A DNA stretch of 64,000 nt, taken from Vibrio nitrifigilis. Its GTDB lineage: Bacteria; Pseudomonadota; Gammaproteobacteria; Enterobacterales; Vibrionaceae. The stretch is taken from the NCBI RefSeq assembly GCF_015686695.1, contig NZ_JADPMR010000004.1, positions 1,742,708 through 1,806,707 of the forward strand, written 5' to 3'. This document shows, piece after piece, positions 45,950-54,506 of this stretch (the stretch's first letter is position 1; the number at the start of each line of letters is the position of its first letter). The notes under the pieces were generated by a model. That model saw nothing but the letters and a program-made list of their open reading frames with translations. It did not search any database and was not told where the DNA came from. The position numbers were made by a program, and so were the translations under genes.

Positions 45950-46546
45950 ATGAATAAACGTAGGTTTGCCTATATTGTTGTTGCAGTTGTAATTGGTCTT
46001 AGCCTTTCAATCTATTGGATTGTACGATATTCAAGCCGGGCAGAGTATGTTGACCGCTCTGATTGGCAGGTAATGTTATACGGAAAAAATCACCAAGCAG
46101 TGGATATTTTCGACCCAAATGATCCGCGAATTCGTATTGTCTATTTTGGTTTCACTCGCTGTCCTGATGTGTGTCCTACCTCACTTGCAATGCTTTCAGG
46201 TGCTATGCGTCAAGTTGATGATTCACTTAAGACAAGATATTGGCCTATATTTATTTCTTTGGATCCTGAAAGGGATAATAGTGAGACATCGGCTCAATAT
46301 GCTCAATATTTTCATCCCATGATTGTCGGTTTATCGGCATCATTAGCTCAAACAACAAAATTGGCTCGTCACTATGGAGTCATTTTTCGTAAAACCGAAT
46401 TACCAAATTCAAAGATGGGGTATACCTTGGATCACAGCTCGTATTTTTATTTTTTGAAATCTGACGGCACATTGATCGAAAAAGTCCCCCATACGAATAC
46501 ACCTCAACCCATCGTCAATGCGATGAAAAGAGATATGGCCAAATAA
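45950..46546 (+). CDS. SCO1/SenC-family copper chaperone
   Basis: 198 residues with one N-terminal membrane anchor (about 8-26) and a periplasmic thioredoxin-like domain. The copper ligands are present: CPDVC (Cys71, Cys75) and His162 in LDHSSY. SCO proteins deliver copper to the CuA site of cytochrome oxidase. It is followed by PCuAC after 13 bases, its usual partner, so the two are an operon for copper insertion. Confidence 0.92.
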   Translation: MNKRRFAYIVVAVVIGLSLSIYWIVRYSSRAEYVDRSDWQVMLYGKNHQAVDIFDPNDPRIRIVYFGFTRCPDVCPTSLAMLSGAMRQVDDSLKTRYWPIFISLDPERDNSETSAQYAQYFHPMIVGLSASLAQTTKLARHYGVIFRKTELPNSKMGYTLDHSSYFYFLKSDGTLIEKVPHTNTPQPIVNAMKRDMAK

Positions 46547-46559
46547 AAAGGAAAGATGA

Positions 46560-47033
46560 ATGAACATAAAGGTGTTTTTGTTTTCAATGATGGCTTTTAG
46601 TTTTTCTTGCTTTGCTAATGAAGCTCTGACTTTCGATAATGTTTATGCAAGAGCGACTGCTCCTGGGGCTGAAAGCAGTGCAGTATTTGGCATGTTAAAA
46701 AACGATGGTGATACAGATGTTACCATTATTTCAGCATCGGCAGATGTCAGCGAGGAGGCTGAATTACATACGGTGATTGAAGAAAATGACGTAATGCAGA
46801 TGCGTCAGGTTTCCGAAATCCTTGTCCCTGCTCATGGTAACGTTGTTTTACAACCTGGAGCCTATCATGTGATGCTGATCGGTCTACACGGTCAACTGGT
46901 CAGTGGTTCACAAGTCAATTTAACGTTGGGTACTCAAGACGGGCAATCATTGGATTTCGTTGTTCCTGTTGAGGATGTGATAGAAGGGTTGCAGCATGTT
47001 GATTTGGACCATGCAATGGCGCAGGACCAATAA
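46560..47033 (+). CDS. PCuAC periplasmic copper chaperone
   Basis: 157 residues with a signal peptide (cleavage after CFA, near residue 19). The H-x10-M-x21-H-x-M copper motif is exact: His70, Met81, His103, Met105. It binds Cu(I) and hands it on to CuA assembly together with the SCO protein encoded next to it. A terminator follows. Confidence 0.94.
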   Translation: MNIKVFLFSMMAFSFSCFANEALTFDNVYARATAPGAESSAVFGMLKNDGDTDVTIISASADVSEEAELHTVIEENDVMQMRQVSEILVPAHGNVVLQPGAYHVMLIGLHGQLVSGSQVNLTLGTQDGQSLDFVVPVEDVIEGLQHVDLDHAMAQDQ

Positions 47034-47060
47034 TTAACTTATTGTCAGTTAGTAAACAGT

Positions 47061-47085
47061 GGGAGCTATTTAGCTCCCTTTTTTA
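47061..47085 (+). terminator. Terminator of the SCO1-PCuAC operon
   Basis: Stem gggagcta / tagctccc with a two-base loop, then tttttt. Confidence 0.9.
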
Positions 47086-47245
47086 TTAAAGATAGAGCAA
47101 CTTTTGACAATATTAAGAGTGGCTTGAGTTATGTTACAGGGAGTTTATATCCGTATTTTTTATGCAAGTTTACAAATACCTAGCTTGGGAATTTATTAGA
47201 ACGTGTTAATATGCATGCAGTAAATTGTTGAGGTGTAAGGAAGTT

Positions 47246-48307
47246 ATGGCAACAATATTAGACGTCTCTCGCCGAGCCGGAGTTGCAAAGTCAACGGTGT
47301 CTCGTGTTTTGAGTGGCCGTGGGTATACATCAGATAAAACGCGTGAAGTTGTACTGAAAGCGGCGCAAGAGCTTAACTATAGACCCAATGTGCTTGCGAG
47401 AAATTTAGCGTTACAGACATCGAACACGATAGGTTTAATCCTTCCTTCTGGTGCTCTGGTCTCACGTTATTTGGCGTCGCTGGTAGATGAAATATTTAAG
47501 AAAGCGCAGGCTGCAGGAAAAGACGTGATCATGAAACACGTCGACGATAGGCCGGGTTTAGCAATGGAATCAATTTACAATTTGATTGATCATCGCTGCG
47601 AAGCTGTTATGTACTACAACTCATCGAGTTTTGTTAATTTTGATGATACTGTGGCTGAAATCGATGCTGCTATTGATTCGTTTTCTGTGCCGGTTGTGTT
47701 ACTGAATGGGTATCTACCCAAACATCCAAAACACTGCGTTTGGTATGAGCACGCTCGTTTTGCGGCAAAACCGGTTGAATATTTGTTAGAACATGGCCAT
47801 CGCAACATTGCTTATATTACAGGGCCCCTCAACCAACGTACGGTACAAGAGCGTGTGAAAGGTTACCGACAAGCTCTTGAACATCATGGTATTGATTATA
47901 ATGAGCAACTGTTTGTTGAGGGGAGTTACAAAGTCCTTGAAGACGACACATTGTCTCAAGATGTATCCTTAATGGGGTATGAAGCGTGTATTGAGTTGTT
48001 AGGACGAGGCGTGAATTTCAGTGCTATTTGCTTTGCCAATGATTACTTAGCAATCGGGGCGCAAAAAGCGCTGCAAGAGCGTGGCATTGATGTGCCTGAT
48101 GAGGTCTCACTCTTTGGTTTTGATGATACACCAGTTTTGAATTACTTTTCTCCATCGATCAGTTCAGTCGTTCTACCGTCAACTCAATTGATCAATTACG
48201 CTGTTGAATTATGCTTTGCTCACCTCTCACACAGTGAATTGCCTGATTATGATTCACTTAATTTCGACTCTGAGCTTGTGCTGCGCGGTTCCGTAAAAGC
48301 ACTCTAG
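47246..48307 (+). CDS. LacI-family regulator, likely of beta-glucoside use
   Basis: 353 residues from ATG 47246, preceded by AAGGAAG. The extension to 47225 places residues before the helix-turn-helix and is unlikely. The DNA-binding head reads ATILDVSRRAGVAKSTVSRV. The rest is the periplasmic-binding-like ligand domain (VPVVLLNGYLP, ICFANDYLAIGAQKALQERG, VSLFGFDDTP). It resembles AscG-type repressors. It lies before the 6-phospho-beta-glucosidase with two LacI-type palindromes between them. Confidence 0.88.
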   Translation: MATILDVSRRAGVAKSTVSRVLSGRGYTSDKTREVVLKAAQELNYRPNVLARNLALQTSNTIGLILPSGALVSRYLASLVDEIFKKAQAAGKDVIMKHVDDRPGLAMESIYNLIDHRCEAVMYYNSSSFVNFDDTVAEIDAAIDSFSVPVVLLNGYLPKHPKHCVWYEHARFAAKPVEYLLEHGHRNIAYITGPLNQRTVQERVKGYRQALEHHGIDYNEQLFVEGSYKVLEDDTLSQDVSLMGYEACIELLGRGVNFSAICFANDYLAIGAQKALQERGIDVPDEVSLFGFDDTPVLNYFSPSISSVVLPSTQLINYAVELCFAHLSHSELPDYDSLNFDSELVLRGSVKAL

Positions 48308-48439
48308 ATCTTATCTAACATAATGAAAAGGCGAGAAATTTTTTAAATTTCTCGCTTTGGTCGATAGGTTATTGTATCGATATTCTGCCGATTTAAATTC
48401 CAAACACATCACAAAAGATCAATTTTGTGTAAAAATTAT

Positions 48440-48452
48440 GGAAACGGTTTCC
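48440..48452. promoter_or_regulatory. LacI-type operator candidate 1
   Basis: ggaaacggtttcc, a palindrome around a central base, upstream of the glucosidase gene. Confidence 0.5.
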
Positions 48453-48625
48453 TCTCACTGGAAGGGTATGCTAGATTGATTGCATACGGTCACAAGACGC
48501 TCAGACGCTCAATAGTAGCAGCCTGAAAACAGGTGAGTGTTGAGTCTGGAACATTGCACTGAGTTACCCTACATAGCCAAAAACGTGGAAAAATAATTTA
48601 AAAATCGTTGGCGTGTCATCAGAAA

Positions 48626-48639
48626 TGGAACCGGTTACA
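48626..48639. promoter_or_regulatory. LacI-type operator candidate 2
   Basis: tggaaccggttaca has the central CCGG and the outer T-G / C-A layout of LacI/GalR operators. It lies 82 bases before the glucosidase ATG. Confidence 0.6.
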
Positions 48640-48721
48640 GTTTAGTGGGCGTTATAGATAAACTTGGTGCTTCATTGCTAGAGCACAAGTAACCTGACTT
48701 AATAAAAAGCGGAGATATGTA

Positions 48722-50164
48722 ATGAGTAATTCTGTTTTCCCTAAAAATTTCCTATGGGGTGGCGCGACAGCAGCAAACCAATTTGAAGGAGCTTGGAATG
48801 TGGATGGTAAAGGTCCTAGCACCAGTGATATGTTGAGCGGTGGTACTCATACCGTTCCTCGTCGTATTACTCGCACAATTGAAGACGGTGTTCATTATCC
48901 TTCACACGAAGCGATCGATTTTTATCATCGTTATAAAGAAGATATCAAACTGTTCGCGGAAATGGGGTTTAAGACATTTCGTTTATCAATTAACTGGACT
49001 CGTATTTTCCCAACAGGAATGGAACAGGAGCCTAATGAAGCGGGTTTGAAGTTCTATGATGATGTGTTTGATGAATTGAAGAAATACAACATTGAACCTC
49101 TCGTTACCATTTCTCACTATGAAATGCCATTTGGTTTGACCCAAGAGTACAACGGTTGGGCGGGACGTGAAGTTATTGAACACTTTATGCGTTATGCAGA
49201 AACCTTATTTACTCGTTACAAAGATAAAGTGAAATACTGGTTAACGTTTAATGAAATTAACTGTGGCACCGTCCCATTTGGTGGCTATTTGGCGCTTGGT
49301 ATCTTAAACGAAGGTACTCAAGACTTCTTACATCAAGTCGATGATCCACAGCTGCGTTTCCAAGCCTTGCACCATCAGTTCGTCGCGAGTGCAAAAGCGG
49401 TAGCATTAGGCCATGAAATTAATCCTGATTTTAAAATTGGTTGTATGATTGCCTACATGACGGCATACCCATACACATGTAACCCAGATGATATTTTGCT
49501 TGCTCAAGATCATATGAACATGCGCAATAACTTCTGTGGCGATATTCATGTGCGTGGTGAATATCCATACTACGCGAAACGTTACTTTGCTGAAAATAAT
49601 ATCAAACTTGATATTAAAGAGGGTGATCTTGAAGTGATTAAGCAAGGTACTGTTGATTACTATACCTTTAGCTATTACATGTCGAATTGTGTTTCTGCCG
49701 ATCCTACATTAGATAACACCTCTGGCAACATTAATGGTGGTGTGAAAAACCCTTATCTAGAAGCATCCGATTGGGGATGGCAAATTGACCCTAAAGGTTT
49801 ACGTTACTCATTGAACGAAATCTATGGTCGCTACCAGATTCCTTTGATGGTGGTTGAGAACGGATTAGGTGCGTTTGATAAAGTGGAAGATGACGGCAGC
49901 ATTAATGATAGCTATCGTATTGATTATCTTAAATCACATATCGAACAGATGGGTGAAGCACTAAAAGATGGTGTAGAACTATGGGGTTACACCCCTTGGG
50001 GCTGTATTGATTTAGTGAGTGCATCAACGGGTGAAATGGAAAAACGTTACGGATTTATTTACGTTGATAAAGACAATAAAGGTCAGGGCACATTAGATCG
50101 TAAGAGAAAAGCATCGTTCTTCTGGTACCAAAAAGTGATTGAATCACAAGGTGAACAGCTGTAA
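48722..50164 (+). CDS. GH1 6-phospho-beta-glucosidase
   Basis: 480 residues of the GH1 fold: N-terminal FPKNFLWGGATAANQFEGAW, acid/base Glu178 in TFNEIN, nucleophile Glu379 in VVENG. The Ser/Lys/Tyr phosphate pocket of phospho-glucosidases is suggested near SASTGEMEKRYGFIYVD, which matches the AscB/BglA group. The enzyme cuts phosphorylated aryl-beta-glucosides or cellobiose after PTS uptake. No PTS gene is adjacent, so the importer must be elsewhere. Controlled by the LacI gene upstream. Confidence 0.9.
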   Translation: MSNSVFPKNFLWGGATAANQFEGAWNVDGKGPSTSDMLSGGTHTVPRRITRTIEDGVHYPSHEAIDFYHRYKEDIKLFAEMGFKTFRLSINWTRIFPTGMEQEPNEAGLKFYDDVFDELKKYNIEPLVTISHYEMPFGLTQEYNGWAGREVIEHFMRYAETLFTRYKDKVKYWLTFNEINCGTVPFGGYLALGILNEGTQDFLHQVDDPQLRFQALHHQFVASAKAVALGHEINPDFKIGCMIAYMTAYPYTCNPDDILLAQDHMNMRNNFCGDIHVRGEYPYYAKRYFAENNIKLDIKEGDLEVIKQGTVDYYTFSYYMSNCVSADPTLDNTSGNINGGVKNPYLEASDWGWQIDPKGLRYSLNEIYGRYQIPLMVVENGLGAFDKVEDDGSINDSYRIDYLKSHIEQMGEALKDGVELWGYTPWGCIDLVSASTGEMEKRYGFIYVDKDNKGQGTLDRKRKASFFWYQKVIESQGEQL

Positions 50165-50183
50165 CAGCGTATAGAGTCGAGCC

Positions 50184-50236
50184 ACCAGCTTACTGTTTAT
50201 TTTACTTAGGTGAAACAATCAGTAAGCTGGTTTTTC
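50184..50236 (+). terminator. Terminator after the glucosidase
   Basis: Stem accagcttactg / cagtaagctggt with a long loop, then tttttc. Confidence 0.85.
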
Positions 50237-50268
50237 TTTACAGAGATTCCTCTCTGTTGACTAAAGAA

Positions 50269-50517
50269 TTAGTGAGATTTTTTAGGTCCATTACGTACTA
50301 AATCTTTACCATTATCAAACACTTCTTGTGTAACCCAACGGCCAAGAACAAGCTGGTGCTGATCATCTAAAACAGCCACGAACGGGCGACCATTGGAATT
50401 GTTGGTTGCTAAAGCGACACCGGCGGCATTATTTAGCCCTAAGCCACCTTTTTCAACTAGGATCAGGAAAGTTTCTAGTTCTTCTAGAGTTTCAATTACG
50501 TCGTTATCATCAATCAT
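50269..50517 (-). CDS. Small hypothetical protein (82 aa)
   Basis: Acidic N-terminus (MIDDNDVIETLEELETFLIL) then a Gly/Asn-rich loop and a strand-like end PFVAVLDDQHQLVLGRWV. No signal peptide or known motif. Fair coding appearance. Its own promoter would lie in the 178-base gap to the next gene. I do not recognise the family. Confidence 0.55.
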   Translation of the reverse strand: MIDDNDVIETLEELETFLILVEKGGLGLNNAAGVALATNNSNGRPFVAVLDDQHQLVLGRWVTQEVFDNGKDLVRNGPKKSH

Positions 50518-50644
50518 GTTTCAAGCTCAATTATTTAGCGATAAGCTGATCATAGCAGCTAAAGCGCAGAGTCTGAATGCTTGGATAAAGATGATAAGAA
50601 TGAATGTTTAATTTCTGTCCGTTTTGCCAATAGATGAAGTGAAA

Positions 50645-50675
50645 AATGCAGATTTTACACTGTAAAATCTGCATT
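50645..50675 (-). terminator. Terminator of the ene-reductase gene
   Basis: 15-bp inverted repeat (aatgcagattttaca / tgtaaaatctgcatt); on the minus strand it is followed by TTTTTC. Confidence 0.85.
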
Positions 50676-50695
50676 CATAGAGATCAAATATCAGA

Positions 50696-52642
50696 TTAGA
50701 TATCCATTGCTGCATAGTGCCCGTGATGAACCGCAGAAGCCACTTTGCCGGGACGAACACAATCGCCGACAGGGATAAAGTCTAAAATACTTTGGCGTAA
50801 CTCTTCCCGCTCTATTTCACGAGATTTCATCCCGACAGAGCAGAAGATAGTATCAGCGGGAAAGACTAAGCGTTCTCCTTGTTTATTGATGGCAACCACA
50901 CCTTCTGCAGTGATCGCTTCTACTTTTGTTCCTAGGTGCACATCAATGTGATCGCGTAGTTCGATGTTGAGCCCCATTTTGTGGAAGACATTAGAATCAA
51001 TCGCAAAGTCATCACGAGCTTCAATCAACGTCACGTTCTTGTGTTCGCGTCTAAAATGGATCGCTGATTCTGTACCAACAAGGCCGGCACCGATAATCAC
51101 AACATTTTGACCAATGTTAGGCACATCTTTCGCAAGTTCAGTGCAGTTGACCACGCGTGGATCATCAATACCTGGAATATTTGGCTTAATGGGGGTCGCA
51201 CCAATGGCACAAATTAATGAATCTGGATTGATTTCTTCTACCAGTGCATTATCGACTTTGGTATTCATTCGCACTTCAATGTTGTCATATTGTGCGATTT
51301 GATGGACGAGCCATTTAGAAAAACCGTAGTAATTCTTTTTAAAATCAACATGAGCTTCACAGTTGATCTGGCCACCGAGCTTATCGGTGGATTCACATAG
51401 AATCACTTTATGATGACGTTTGGCAGCGCTAAGAGCCGCTTGCATGCCACCAGGGCCGCCACCTGCAATCAGAACGGTTTTACTGGTTTCTGGCATTGCC
51501 GCTGGAGAGAAATACAGTTCTTCTTCACCAATCACAGGGTTAATTGCACATGCTGTATCGCGAGTGGTAATGATGGTATCCATGCAGTGGTGACAACGCA
51601 TACATTTGCGAATATCTTGATCGCGTCCTTCCATTGCTTTGCGAGGCAGGAATGGATCAGCCATTAATGCGCGTGCCATTTCAACGATATCGGCTTGACC
51701 GGATGCAATAATTTCTTCGGCAATATCGGGTTCGGTTAATGCACCCACGACGGCAACAGGTTTGTTAACGTGTTTTTTTATTTCAGCTGCTAGCGCTACA
51801 TTGCAACCATGTTTGACGAACATGGACGGGTGAGTACGTACGAAAGTTTCTGCGACACGTTGGTTACCCGCACTGATATGAATAATGTCGACATAATCTT
51901 CTATTGCTTGAGCAATACGGACCGCCTCGGCAACATCATGTCCGCCTTCGTATAATTCTTTGCCGTTCATACGAAATTCAATAGGAAAACCTTCGCCAAC
52001 GGCTTCACGAATGGCTTTTAATACCATGATAGGGAAACGTACGCGATTTTCTAATGAGCCACCATATTGATCTTGGCGTTGATTAGACGGTGATAAGAAC
52101 TGACTAATCAACCAGCCATGACCACCGTGAACCATTAACATCTCAAAACCGGCTTGTTTGACTAAGGCGGCGCTATCACCAAATGCTTTAACCAATTCTA
52201 GAAGCATTTCTTCAGTTAACTCAGAAACTTCAACGCCATTTTCCCATTCATGCATTGGGCCGTAAGGTTTGTATTTGGGATGTGGATTTTCTAAATTAGG
52301 GATGCCTGCATATTTGCCGCCGTGGGAGAGTTCAATGCTTGGAATACAGTTGTGGCGACGAATAGAGCGCGCGGCATGAGTTAATGAGGGCAAAATCAAT
52401 GGATCGTGAAGTTTAAGTTCTTTTGTGTGTGGGCTGCCACCTTCTAATACGATGGATTGACCAACAGTCACATTGGCTGCCCCACCTTTAGCTCTGAGTT
52501 CAAAGAAGGCGGTATTTTCCTGTGATAGGAAGCATTCTGGCGAGAGCTCTTGCAGGGAAACCGGTGCTGAAAATAGACGGTTTTTGAAGGTGATATTACC
52601 GATTTTTATCGGGGAAAATAGGTGGGGATATTTTAGCTTCAT
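50696..52642 (-). CDS. FMN/Fe-S/FAD ene-reductase (2,4-dienoyl-CoA reductase / enoate reductase family)
   Basis: 648 residues from ATG 52642 (MKLKYPHLFSPIKIGNITFK), with GAGAGGA nine bases before it. Residues 1-340 are an FMN TIM barrel of the old yellow enzyme type (HGGHGWLISQFLSP). A 4Fe-4S Cys set follows: Cys347, 350, 353 in CMRCHHC and Cys365. Then come FAD and NAD(P) domains with VLIAGGGPGG and VVIIGAGLVG. The layout matches FadH, enoate reductase and BaiCD-type proteins, which reduce activated C=C bonds. Substrate open. It lies beside the beta-glucosidase and divergent from a C-S lyase-like gene. Confidence 0.88.
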   Translation of the reverse strand: MKLKYPHLFSPIKIGNITFKNRLFSAPVSLQELSPECFLSQENTAFFELRAKGGAANVTVGQSIVLEGGSPHTKELKLHDPLILPSLTHAARSIRRHNCIPSIELSHGGKYAGIPNLENPHPKYKPYGPMHEWENGVEVSELTEEMLLELVKAFGDSAALVKQAGFEMLMVHGGHGWLISQFLSPSNQRQDQYGGSLENRVRFPIMVLKAIREAVGEGFPIEFRMNGKELYEGGHDVAEAVRIAQAIEDYVDIIHISAGNQRVAETFVRTHPSMFVKHGCNVALAAEIKKHVNKPVAVVGALTEPDIAEEIIASGQADIVEMARALMADPFLPRKAMEGRDQDIRKCMRCHHCMDTIITTRDTACAINPVIGEEELYFSPAAMPETSKTVLIAGGGPGGMQAALSAAKRHHKVILCESTDKLGGQINCEAHVDFKKNYYGFSKWLVHQIAQYDNIEVRMNTKVDNALVEEINPDSLICAIGATPIKPNIPGIDDPRVVNCTELAKDVPNIGQNVVIIGAGLVGTESAIHFRREHKNVTLIEARDDFAIDSNVFHKMGLNIELRDHIDVHLGTKVEAITAEGVVAINKQGERLVFPADTIFCSVGMKSREIEREELRQSILDFIPVGDCVRPGKVASAVHHGHYAAMDI

Positions 52643-53112
52643 AGTGTATTCCTCTCTAATACCTTGTGGCTTGGAGCCAACGGGCAACCGGAGTAGAGTT
52701 AACCTGTTTAACTAACAACACGCTTACCCGCCGAGGTTTTATTTTTATCTGGCACTAAAATATCTCTAACTAAATTTCATCAGCAATAAAAATAAACATT
52801 TAAATATATGATCTAATATAACGAGATTTTAAATAATTAATGATAGGTTACATACTGACATGACTGCTGTTAGTAACATATGAATTATTAATTAATCATT
52901 CGATGAGTGTTTTATCTTGTTTATATTTCTTAAAATATATTTTAATGAATCAAAAAAATTCGGAATTATTCATGATATATTGTATTGTTGAATAACATGA
53001 TTGAAGGTGAAAAAACGTTATCAATCTGTGACATTTTTTAAAATATTGCATAAGAATAGGAAAAGGATATTCTTTTAATAAGTCATCGAGATGCGATTTA
53101 ATGGAGAAAATA
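52643..53112. other. Divergent promoter region
   Basis: 470 bases, very AT-rich, between the ene-reductase and aminotransferase genes. No ORF or strong repeat seen. Confidence 0.5.
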
Positions 53113-54324
53113 ATGAAATACGATTTTGATGAGATAATTGATCGGTCTCACACCAATAGTATGAGTTTTGAAGGTTGGAAATCTTATATTTTCAAGGATC
53201 ATAAACATGTGGATTTCAAGTTTGAAGATAAAGATTTTATCCGTATGTGGGTCGCTGATATGGATTTTGCTACACCGCCTGAAATACGTGATGCAATCAA
53301 AAAACGGTTAGATCAAAAGATCTTAGGTTATACCCATGTTTTTGATCCAGAATACTTTTCTACATTAGAAAGTTGGTTTCACAACCATTATGACGTTGCG
53401 ATAAAAAAGGAAGAAATCGTATTTTCTCCAGGTGTCGTCCCTGCACTAAAAAATTTAGTGCCACTCATCATGCAAGACGATGAAAGTTTACTTATCTGTA
53501 CGCCATCTTATGCTCCATTCAAAATAGCGGGTGAATTTAATCAGCGCCGAGTGCTGACATCACCTCTTATTAATGAAAATGGGCACTATGTCATAGATTT
53601 TGACGATCTTGAAACGAAAATATCTGATCCAAAAAATAAAATATCACTGTTTATTTTATGCAATCCACATAATCCGACGGGACGTATTTGGACTAAGGAT
53701 GAATTAAGTAAGCTAGGTGAAATTTGTGTTGAAAACAATGTTTGGATTATATCAGATGAGATTCACTGTGACTTATTACGCCGTGATAAAAAACATCATC
53801 CAATGGTGAATATTTTACCTGATTATAAAAGGCTTATTACCTGTACAGCTCCAAGTAAAACATTCAATCTGGCGGGGAATCTGTTGTCTCATATCTTTAT
53901 TAGAGATGATATCTTACGTGCCAAATGGCTAGCACGCCATAATGATATTCAAAATCCATTGGCACTCGCTGCTGTGAAAGCGGCATACAGTGAGTGTGAA
54001 GAGTGGCTTGATGCTTTAAAAATGTATTTGGATGATAACTTGTCATTTTTGCAGCAATACCTGCAAGTTCACCTACCTGAAGCTAAGTTTTCTATTCCTG
54101 AGGCAACTTATTTAGCGTGGATTGATTTTTCATCTTACTTGAAAAAAACCGATAGCTTTGCTGAACCTGCATTTTTCTTTGCTCAAGAAGCCGGTGTCTT
54201 ACTTGAGGGGGGGAATATGTTTGTCGACAATGGTGAAGGGCATATTCGTTTGAATATTGCGTGTCCTCGCAGCGTGCTATTAAGGGGATTAGAACGCATG
54301 AGTGAAGCACTGAATCGCTTATAG
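53113..54324 (+). CDS. MalY/PatB-type aminotransferase or C-S lyase
   Basis: 403 residues from ATG 53113 (MKYDFDEIIDR), with GGAGA five bases upstream. The frame's first ATG (53101) overlaps that site. The MalY/PatB start is clear: WVADMDFATPPEI. Then GVVPALKNLV, LCNPHNPTGR, SDEIHCDL and the PLP lysine in APSKTFNLAG. The family cleaves cystathionine and other C-S bonds, and MalY also affects maltose gene control in Escherichia coli. Divergent from the ene-reductase. Confidence 0.88.
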   Translation: MKYDFDEIIDRSHTNSMSFEGWKSYIFKDHKHVDFKFEDKDFIRMWVADMDFATPPEIRDAIKKRLDQKILGYTHVFDPEYFSTLESWFHNHYDVAIKKEEIVFSPGVVPALKNLVPLIMQDDESLLICTPSYAPFKIAGEFNQRRVLTSPLINENGHYVIDFDDLETKISDPKNKISLFILCNPHNPTGRIWTKDELSKLGEICVENNVWIISDEIHCDLLRRDKKHHPMVNILPDYKRLITCTAPSKTFNLAGNLLSHIFIRDDILRAKWLARHNDIQNPLALAAVKAAYSECEEWLDALKMYLDDNLSFLQQYLQVHLPEAKFSIPEATYLAWIDFSSYLKKTDSFAEPAFFFAQEAGVLLEGGNMFVDNGEGHIRLNIACPRSVLLRGLERMSEALNRL

Positions 54325-54342
54325 TCTGTCGATGCAATACTA

Positions 54343-54370
54343 GAGAGATGGAGGACAACCATCTCTTCTA
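54343..54370 (+). terminator. Hairpin after the MalY/PatB-like gene
   Basis: Stem agagatgg / ccatctct, followed by tctattt. Confidence 0.5.
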
Positions 54371-54506
54371 TTTGATAATAGTCAAACTTATCCTTTTCGA
54401 TTTATCGTCCTTGCTCCAAAATTTGGTGAGCTAAGGTTGCTCGTTTACTAACACTTCGTTAATTTTCTACGCTACAAATAATAAATTACATAAGTCAGGT
54501 TTGGTT

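Larger units (their letters stand above)
48308..48721. other. Regulatory spacer before the glucosidase
   Basis: 414 bases. Near 48330 there is a short hairpin (gcgagaaatt / aatttctcgc) ending the regulator gene. It contains two operator-like palindromes, listed separately. Confidence 0.6.
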
